This document shows positions 57,351 through 64,000 of a DNA stretch of 64,000 nt, one piece after another. The stretch lies in NCBI RefSeq assembly GCF_027943255.1, contig NC_072892.1, forward strand, positions 120,483,792 to 120,547,791, read 5' to 3'. Position 1 is the stretch's first letter. Every line of letters begins with the position of its first letter. Under the pieces are notes generated by a model, which made no database searches, was not told where the DNA came from, and saw only the letters and a list, made by a program, of their open reading frames with translations. This DNA comes from Anastrepha obliqua. Lineage: Eukaryota > Arthropoda > Insecta > Diptera > Tephritidae. The translations under genes and the position numbers were made by a program.

Positions 57351-57539
57351 AACGCCGCGATATCAAAGATCTGCGCACTCACTTTAAAGTGGGTGGCCCA
57401 TGGCCAAACGCTGCTCAGAATCATCAACGCGCTCTTGTTTTTGGTCAGCAGTGACGTAATAGAGCTAATGAAGATTGTATCAGAGGGTCTCTTGGATTTC
57501 TTGGGAGAGTTCAAATAGTTTAATACAAACTGTAGACTC
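57351..57539. other. Unassigned stretch
   Basis: A minus-strand frame of 78 codons (57,278-57,514) has no recognisable motif beyond the LINE scrap at its right. The last 8 bp are the left target duplication of the neighbouring LINE. Confidence 0.35.
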
Positions 57540-58302
57540 TTTTTTTTCTTTTTTTTTTTTTTTTGTCGGGACTACTAGCAAGTGCAGCACTCACACATAA
57601 AGTGAGTCCATTGTACTACACTTGGATTCCCTTTTAATTTTCTGGGCAGAGTACACTGTCTGAGATGCCCAACCTTTCCATGTGCTTTGCCCACAGAAAG
57701 TGGCCCGTCATCAGTCCAACCAGCCGTCTACACTCCCCTCTGCCTAATGACAGAAGGGTTTGCGACAGTCGATCGGACATGACAGGTAACATCAGTTTTG
57801 TCCATCTGCAGCTTCTCTCAGCCTGACAAGCTCGCTTGTGGGTGGTAGTTACCCACTTGCTAACCGTGGCCGTGATGGCCGCAGAGGGGAGTGGCAAAAC
57901 GGGCTCTGGGCCAAAAAAGTTGGCCTCAGAGCCCATCTTAGCTAAGGAGTCAGAGGTCTCGTTACCCGCGATACCCACGTGTCCCGAGACCCATGTTAGC
58001 ATCAGGCTATTATGTCTACCGACATAGTTCAGCCTGGATTTACAGGACTTGACTACCCCTGATGTGGTTGGAGGGCTGTCTAAGGCCATAAGCGCTGCTT
58101 GGCTGTCGCTGCAGACACATATAGATCTGCCTCTCCATCGTTTTTCCACAACAAAGTTCATCGCTTCTTGAACTGTATACACTTGAAACACAGATGCATG
58201 CATTCCAAGAGCAAAGTGCAGTTTTGTCCCGTTGGATTCCACGTAGACCCAAGAGTCAGAGCCATGCTCGGTCCTGGAGCCATCCGTAAAAATGCGTAGA
58301 CA
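57540..58302 (-). mobile_element. 5'-truncated LINE with RNase H, target duplication and poly-A
   Basis: GTAGACTC occurs at 57,532-57,539 and at 58,303-58,310, flanking a minus-strand insertion whose 3' end is a ~24-bp poly-A (T run at 57,541-57,564). The coding part starts IFTDGSRTEHGSDSWVYVE (first RNase HI acidic residue). It continues FALGMHASVFQVYTVQEAMN, ICVCSDSQAALMALDSPP (central DSQ motif), LTWVSGHVGIAGNETSDSLA K (last RNase H helix) and GECRRLVGLMTGHFLWAKHM. The 202-codon frame ends at 57,634, before the usual cysteine tail. The reverse transcriptase and endonuclease are absent because of 5' truncation. Confidence 0.88.
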
Positions 58303-58310
58303 GTAGACTC

Positions 58311-59699
58311 ACTGCAAATAATTACTAATTTTAAATATTTCATTTCTTTATTTTTAAGAATATTGAAATACATAAAATTAGAATTTAATATAGAAAATTT
58401 AATATATTAAGTAGGAAAAAATAAAATAGCCATTTTATGTGTTAAAGGATTGTACCTGATCTTAATAGTTAGCATCTATAGTTCCTCCTAATGAATTGCA
58501 TTTAATATATAAAAATAAGATATAATTATGCTATAATAGTTGAAATTTGCTTTGTTATAATATAGTTTGAAGGAAATCCAATTTTTAAATCATTATTATG
58601 AACAGTTGTGACAGTTAGTCGTTTTTATTGATTGCTTTACTCCCCCGGAGTTGCTAGTAATCTGACAGATATGTGTTAGTAACTCGCACAACAACAAACG
58701 TAGGAAGTAAAAGCCATTAATTTTAAAAACACTCGAGCACTCAGCCACAAAACTCAAATATGTAACAGTAATGCCTGCACGCGCTCACGGCGTTGCTCAG
58801 GCAGCGTAATCAGGTAAAAGCGAATGCTACTGTGTAATAATATTAAAATACATATTGCACAAGTACATATATACACACATACATACATAGAAGAAAACTT
58901 ATATTGTCCAAGTGCCTTTCAGTTTTATCGATGGGATATTGGCGTGACTTTCTTCAACGGTAACCGTTGAAAGCTGCCGCAACATTTAGGTACCTGCGTG
59001 CCATTCAATACAATTACCCATATTTCTAGGAGTTTACTCATTTTTACATAAAAGACGTAATTAGATTCTAGGAATGTTATAAATTTATACAAAAACCTAA
59101 GTCGTTTATTTCAATATGAATGCCGTGTTGTAATATAATTGAGTAATTGACCTTTGAATCCATAAAAAAGTGCTGCGATATATTTATTTTTGTGCTCTAT
59201 AAAAATATGAAAAATGTTTAATCGAAAAGGCAACAATTCATAATAGCAATAAGGAAGTGGAAAGCTTTTCTTGTACACGCGCCATCGATTAAATGTGATA
59301 TGACAATTTTCAAGAAACATTTTTAGTAGGTATTAAAGGCTTGCATGCTTGCACCGCCATGTAGAAAAATATTAGTTTGAGCTAAAAGCAGTCAATTATT
59401 TTTGCGTATAATTTTTGGGCAAATAGTTCGAAATTGTTTTATGGCCAATCTTTGGTAAAAGTTCAAGACCTTCATTTTTATTCTCATTACCCTCGAGTGC
59501 TGCTCGATCAAAATCATTAAGAAGAGGTTAAGAAAAGGAGGCTCTTCCTAAACTCATTTAAAAACAACAACATTGCTCACAATAAACGCAATAAATTCTG
59601 TGACAAATTTTACAATGCATATAACGAGAAAAAATTCCCAGTTATTTTTGCTTTTGTTCGTATGCATTGACTACTCATAAATTATACTCGGTTTCGTGG
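58311..59699. other. Mostly AT-rich unique DNA, no gene recognised
   Basis: No transposon ends or motifs. A CATACATACATA run lies at about 58,875-58,890. Confidence 0.4.
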
Positions 59700-59709
59700 C
59701 ATATTTCGC

Positions 59710-60680
59710 TTGCTAAAAATGGAGTGGAGAGCTAAGGAAAATCGCATGGCAGTGATTGCATTAAATAATTTTGGTAAAAGTGCGAGTGAGATTTACGAAT
59801 TGCTGAAAAAACTTAATATTTCGAGAATGTTTGTTTATCGCACCACCGAATGTTTTTTCCAAATGTCCGAAGGGATAGACAGAAAAAGAAGTGTCGTCCT
59901 CGCGTAGCAGTGCAGCCGTAAAAACCGTTCGAGAATGAATTCGCAGATACCCCTTAGAAAGCAGAAAATCATGTCTAGGGAAATGGATATCGAGCAAATC
60001 AATGTCAACACTAATTAGAGATTTATCTACACATGAAAGCCTTCCGTCTTTTGACAACGCGCTTGAAGAAAATTAGACGCGACAGGAGCAAGCAGCTTCT
60101 TCGGTGGCACGCGATCAACGGCCATGAAAATATTCTTTTCACAGATGAGCAAATTTTAACTGTTGAAGAAGTTTTTAATAAACGAAACGACAAAACCTGT
60201 GCTGAAGCTTCTAAAGACGTAAAAAATGTTTTTCCAAGGTCTCTGTATTGGTTTGGTGGCGAGTGTCTTGTAAAGGCGCTACATCTCTCCATTTCTGTGA
60301 AAAAGGGGTTAAGACCGGGGCAAACTTGTAGAAGAAGGTAGTCTTAGAAGCGTGGTGAAACAGTTGAGCAGTACTCTATTCAATGGAGATTGTTGGATCT
60401 TCTATCAAGATTTCTCTCCAGCCCATAAGGCAAAAACTATCCAACAGTGACTAAAAAACAATATTCCTGTGTTCATAGCTGCAAAATATTAACACTCTGG
60501 AAGTCCACATCTAAATCGATTGGACTTCAGTTTGTGGTCAGAGAGTCTCAAGTTTGGAGAGTCTCAAACAATCTTTGGTTCGAGCAGCTACCTCAACATC
60601 CATGGAAATCGTGCGTGCAGTAATAACTGAACCGGCCTAATCGTTTGAAGGCAGGGGTAAAGGCAAATGGTTACCATTTA
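59710..60680 (+). pseudogene. Tc1/mariner superfamily transposase relic
   Basis: The first frame gives MEWRAKENRMAVIALNNFGK SASEIYELLKKLNISRMFVY RT, an N-terminal DNA-binding region. The second frame gives LLRWHAINGHENILFTDEQI LTVEEVFNKRNDK (first catalytic Asp) and SLYWFGGECLVKALHLSISV KKG. Further on come CWIFYQDFSPAHKAKTIQQ (second Asp) and AAKYXHSGSPHLNRLDFSLW (third region with Asp changed to His, stop at X). It differs from the other mariners here in its LFTDEQI motif. Stops and shifts inactivate it. I did not find inverted repeats. Confidence 0.75.
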
Positions 60681-60706
60681 GAACGAAAATTACATTATTC
60701 TTTTAA

Positions 60707-61039
60707 CTCTTAGCGAGAGCTTTTTTCGTAAAACACACCCATAAGACGACGTAAAATTAGGTGAAATTCTAAAACGTTTATAAGGATGAAAACTTAAACT
60801 AAACATTTAAACTGATTCATTTAGATATGAATTTAATATATTTATTTGATTTATAATTTTATGAATGAAATTTATTTTTATAATTTTTAAAAGTAGGATA
60901 TTTTTCGAAGCAATTGCAGTGATGGATTCGCAGAAATGATATAAAAACTGAATTCTTTTCATGCCCCCGTATTGGGAGCTCTCGTTTTCTATTGCATAAG
61001 TACTATGTCCCCGCAGCGGGGCCTTTCGGCCGTTAAGGG
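60707..61039. mobile_element. Tentative TTAA-flanked MITE
   Basis: TTAA at 60,703-60,706 is followed by CTCTTAGCGAGAG. The right side ends GGCCGTTAAGGG before TTAA at 61,040-61,043, so the reverse complement starts CCCTTAACGGCC. The end similarity is only 7 of 9 bp and then fades. The interior is AT-rich apart from CCCCGCAGCGGGGCC near the right end, a short palindrome. This is a low-confidence candidate. Confidence 0.35.
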
Positions 61040-61043
61040 TTAA

Positions 61044-61966
61044 TATTTGCATGATTAAACGAAACTAACTTCGTTAAAGAAAGTATTATAATTTTATACC
61101 TATGACGGACTTAACTTGTAACAGAACTAATGGCAGGGCAAGTGTATAAATGTGAATCAGTTGAAGGGAATATATTCAGCTTAAATTATTTCTGGAATAC
61201 TCAAACTGTGCTCAGCAAGTTGCTAGGGTACCAATACAGTTTCTCCATTTCGAAAGCCACTGGTAGTAGGAACGCATGCTGTTCCGGTTTCTCTGAACTA
61301 TTCCTGCTTACATATTTATACATATATACCCACTTATTTATATATAGACGTACACTCCAACCAGCACACATTTCCGCGATTATCACCAATTCCGCTCAAA
61401 TGGAATTAGCGCTAATGTCATTTACCAATCACCAATCAACAGTCATTTTCGTAAAATGCATGCCCGAAAAGTTGTTTCTAACAAAAGTAATAAAAATTAA
61501 GTACCTAGTAAATTGCTGCTGCCCAAAAATGCCACGCAAATAAATATATTGTCAAAAAATTGTCAGGCCCCGTTTTTGTTATTGTATTTATTTACTAAAT
61601 AAGTCGACAATAATTACCAACACCAGCATTAACCGTAGCCAAGAAAAAGATGTAGAACGGGCACACTTCAACACAAAAGTCTGCATTTATATACACACAC
61701 ACACGAGCATACTCATACATAACATACACATGCACTCATAATTGCCGTAACCCGAACACGCACACTTTGAAACACATTATCGTAATTGGCAAAAGTTGGC
61801 CAAAGCGAGTCGAATGTAAGGAATTTGCACGATCCACTTTTGCTGTTGTCGTAACAGAGGTAGAAATGGTGGGGTGGACGGAACTATGTTAATGATGGAA
61901 AAATACAGCTTCGATAAGTTGGTTGTGAAAGTGGAAATGCTAAGAATATAAACGCCTAATTGCTAG
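61044..61966. other. No gene recognised
   Basis: A 137-codon plus-strand frame at 61,130-61,543 (MAGQVYKCESVEGN start) has no recognisable motif and a hydrophobic, Tyr-rich middle. A (CA)n run lies at 61,694-61,706. Unique-looking DNA. Confidence 0.35.
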
Positions 61967-62207
61967 GTTCCATGTGTAGAAGTCCACGCAAGTGGGGAAA
62001 GTTACTGATCGCCATTCACTTGGGAATGGCCAGGACGATTCTTCTGCATATGGTTCAAGCAGCTCACAACGGCCGGGATTAGCCCACGTATCCTCTGGGT
62101 AGCTTCCGAACACCCGTTCGGGAGTGAGCTAAAGTGAGAAGGCGAAACACTCCAGGATAGCTGGTTGTGCGTTGGGTTTGGGACCCGCCACTTAAAAATC
62201 CCCCCCA
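61967..62207 (+). repeat. RTE-like LINE 5' UTR
   Basis: This ~240-bp leader precedes the open RTE frame. It begins around GGTTCCATGTGTAGAAGTCC and includes CCTCTGGGTAGCTTCCGAAC ACCC and GATAGCTGGTTGTGCG. It is collinear with the fragment at 44,425-44,690. The left limit is set where similarity to that fragment starts. Confidence 0.8.
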
Positions 62208-64000
62208 ATGAAAACTTTAAAAAAGCCTCGGATGAGACCTCCCTATACTGATGACGACCCCTGCAAACGAACTAAGGAATACGATTTGAGGGCATGCACC
62301 TGGAATGTCCGGTCCCTTAATGGGGAAGGTGCCTCTGCCCGGCTGGTTGATGTCCTCGTGAGAGTAAAGGCTGACATCACTGCCATCCAAGAGATGCGAT
62401 GGACGGGGCAAGGAAAGAAAACCATAGGACCTTGCGACGTCTACTACAGCTGCCATGTAAAGGAGCGCAAATTCGGTGTCGGATTTGTTGTGGGAGAGAG
62501 ACTTCGTCGCCAAGTACTGTCGTTCACTCCGGTGGACGAGCGTCTCGCAACAATCCGCATCAAAGCCAGATTTTTCAACATATCGCTAATTTGCGCCCAC
62601 GCCCCGACGGAAGAGAAGGACGATGCGACCAAAGATTCCTTCTATGAGCGCCTGGAACGTTCCTATGAGCGCTGCCCCCGCCACGACATAAAAATCGTGC
62701 TTGGCGACTTCAACGCCAGGGTGGGCAAGGAGGGAATTTTTGGTCCAACAGTCGGAAAATTCAGCCTGCACAACGAAACATCCGGTAACGGACAGAGGCT
62801 GATCGACTTCGCCGGGGCCCGAAACATGGTAGTCTGCAGCACCAGATTCCAGCATAAGAAGATTCACCAAGCCACCTGGCTGTCTCCTGATCGAAAAACA
62901 CGAAACCAGATCGATCATGTTGTGATAGATGGAAGACACGCTTCTAGTGTATTAGATGTACGTACGATCCGAGGACCCAACATTGACTCGGATCACTACC
63001 TTGTTGCAGCCAAACTGCGCATACGCCTCTGTGCAGCAAAAAACGTGCATCTACCTACGCAAAGAATGTTCGGCATCGAAAAGCTGCAATCACAACAGAC
63101 AGCCAGAAGATTCGCCACTCGACTCTCACTCCTGCTCTCAGAGAGTACTGCCCAACAAACCGGCATCCACGAACAATGGAGCAACATTTCTCGTTCTCTA
63201 CGTACCGCCGCCGAAGAAGAAATCGGATTCCGGCGAGCCCGAAAAAACAACTGGTACGACGAGGAATGTCATGCTGCCGCAGAAAGAAAGGATGCCGCCT
63301 ATAGAGCCACGCTGCGATCGGGCGCAACGCGAGCCATGTGGGATCGCTACAGAGAGCTGAAAAAGGAAGAGAGACGTATTATCCGAAAGAAGAAACGAGA
63401 GGCCGAAATACGTGAGTGCGAAGAGCTTGAGATGCTGGCCAACAGGAACAACGCCCGAAAATTCTACCAGAAAGTTCGGCGGCTTACAGAAGGTTTCAAG
63501 ACCGGGGCGTTTTCCTGTAAGAACAAAGACGGCGAACTGGTGACTGACGTACAGAGCAATCTTAGATTATGGAGGGAACACTTCTCGAACCTATTAAACA
63601 GTGACAGCTGCGCATGTCACCGAGAAAGTGAAGATCCCGATACCCCAATCGTTGACGACGGAATTGTCGTTCCGCTACCCGATCATGACGAGGTGAGAAT
63701 AGCGATAACGCGGCTAAAGAACAACAAAGCCGCGGGCGCCGACGGACTGCCGGCTGAGCTATTCAAACATGGCGGCGAGGAGCTGGTAAGGTGCATGCAT
63801 CAGCTCCTATGCAAAATATGGTCGGATGAAAGCATGCCTGCCGATTGGAATTTAAGTGTGCTCTGCCCAATCCATAAGAAGGGCGATCCTGCAATTTGTG
63901 CCAATTACCGCGGGATTAGTCTTCTAAATATCGCCTATAAGGTTCTAGCGAGCGTATTGTGTGAAAGGCTGAAGCCCACCGTCAACCAACTGATTGGACC
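62208..64000 (+). CDS. RTE-like LINE protein, endonuclease and RT start, open at window edge
   Basis: The ORF starts at ATG 62,208 and runs without a stop to the end of the window (597 codons plus 2 nt). An in-frame TAA at 62,193 sets the upstream limit. Residues 30-270 are an APE-type endonuclease, which nicks target DNA to prime reverse transcription: TWNVRSLNG at 31, QEMRW at 61, LGDFNARVG at 165, QIDHVVI at 234, SDHYLV at 261. Residues 330-420 are a basic linker. From 506 the reverse transcriptase begins: NNKAAGADGLPAELF, then CPIHKKGD (553-560) and NYRGISLLN (566-574). The catalytic core and 3' end lie beyond the window. No defect is visible. The clade call rests on motif style and matches to the other copies. 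Confidence 0.9.
   Translation, partial: MKTLKKPRMRPPYTDDDPCKRTKEYDLRACTWNVRSLNGEGASARLVDVLVRVKADITAIQEMRWTGQGKKTIGPCDVYYSCHVKERKFGVGFVVGERLRRQVLSFTPVDERLATIRIKARFFNISLICAHAPTEEKDDATKDSFYERLERSYERCPRHDIKIVLGDFNARVGKEGIFGPTVGKFSLHNETSGNGQRLIDFAGARNMVVCSTRFQHKKIHQATWLSPDRKTRNQIDHVVIDGRHASSVLDVRTIRGPNIDSDHYLVAAKLRIRLCAAKNVHLPTQRMFGIEKLQSQQTARRFATRLSLLLSESTAQQTGIHEQWSNISRSLRTAAEEEIGFRRARKNNWYDEECHAAAERKDAAYRATLRSGATRAMWDRYRELKKEERRIIRKKKREAEIRECEELEMLANRNNARKFYQKVRRLTEGFKTGAFSCKNKDGELVTDVQSNLRLWREHFSNLLNSDSCACHRESEDPDTPIVDDGIVVPLPDHDEVRIAITRLKNNKAAGADGLPAELFKHGGEELVRCMHQLLCKIWSDESMPADWNLSVLCPIHKKGDPAICANYRGISLLNIAYKVLASVLCERLKPTVNQLIG

Noticed and set aside
61130..61543. A 137-codon frame as a host gene
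   Set aside because: No motif, no convincing splice sites and biased, low-complexity stretches; chance is likely in AT-rich DNA.
62399..63360. Several 60-134-codon frames on both strands in the RTE
   Set aside because: They are shadows of the open RTE frame and have no own support.

Overview
The window is AT-rich animal DNA packed with decayed insect transposons. Families seen: mariner and Tc1 elements, RTE-like and Jockey-like LINEs, a tRNA-derived SINE, and TTAA-flanked MITEs. The families and the A+T-rich, CA/TA-microsatellite style of the unique DNA suggest a higher fly, probably a tephritid fruit fly. That species call is inference, since no species-diagnostic host gene is present. I could not identify any host protein-coding exon, tRNA or rRNA gene with confidence. 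No LTR retrotransposon, CRISPR array or prokaryotic-type operon is visible.

Layout. 1-7.2 kb: mostly unique AT-rich DNA with LINE scraps, a degenerate tandem array (3.39-4.33 kb) and a perfect 58-bp duplication (5.48-5.60 kb). 7.2-16.4 kb: an RTE 3' end, a 360-bp deleted transposon with a copied 3' end, two mariner relics, SINEs and an unclassified 1.5-kb segment bounded by inverted repeats (12.10-13.61 kb). 17.8-33.4 kb: RTE and RNase H-bearing LINE relics, and two oppositely deleted copies of one mariner-like family (22.6 and 29.6 kb). 35.5-45.8 kb: LINE and mariner fragments, plus an RTE copy whose 5' and 3' ends lie head to head with a SINE nested inside (43.8-44.7 kb). 45.8-49.25 kb: largely repeat-free DNA with 5'-leader character, the best candidate for host regulatory sequence. 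49.26-61 kb: more mariner, Tc1 and LINE relics, including the one intact DNA transposon (52,268-53,569) and a 619-bp TTAA-flanked MITE nested in a mariner. 61.97-64.0 kb: the 5' UTR and first 597 codons of an apparently intact RTE-like LINE that leaves the window still open.

Relationships. The RTE family appears at least five times: 7.2, 17.8, 23.2, 43.8 and 62 kb. The SINE appears eight times. Its last ~38 nt resemble the last ~38 nt of the RTE, so the SINE probably borrows the RTE machinery. The intact 360-residue transposase and the open RTE are the only proteins here that look functional. Everything else coding is relic.
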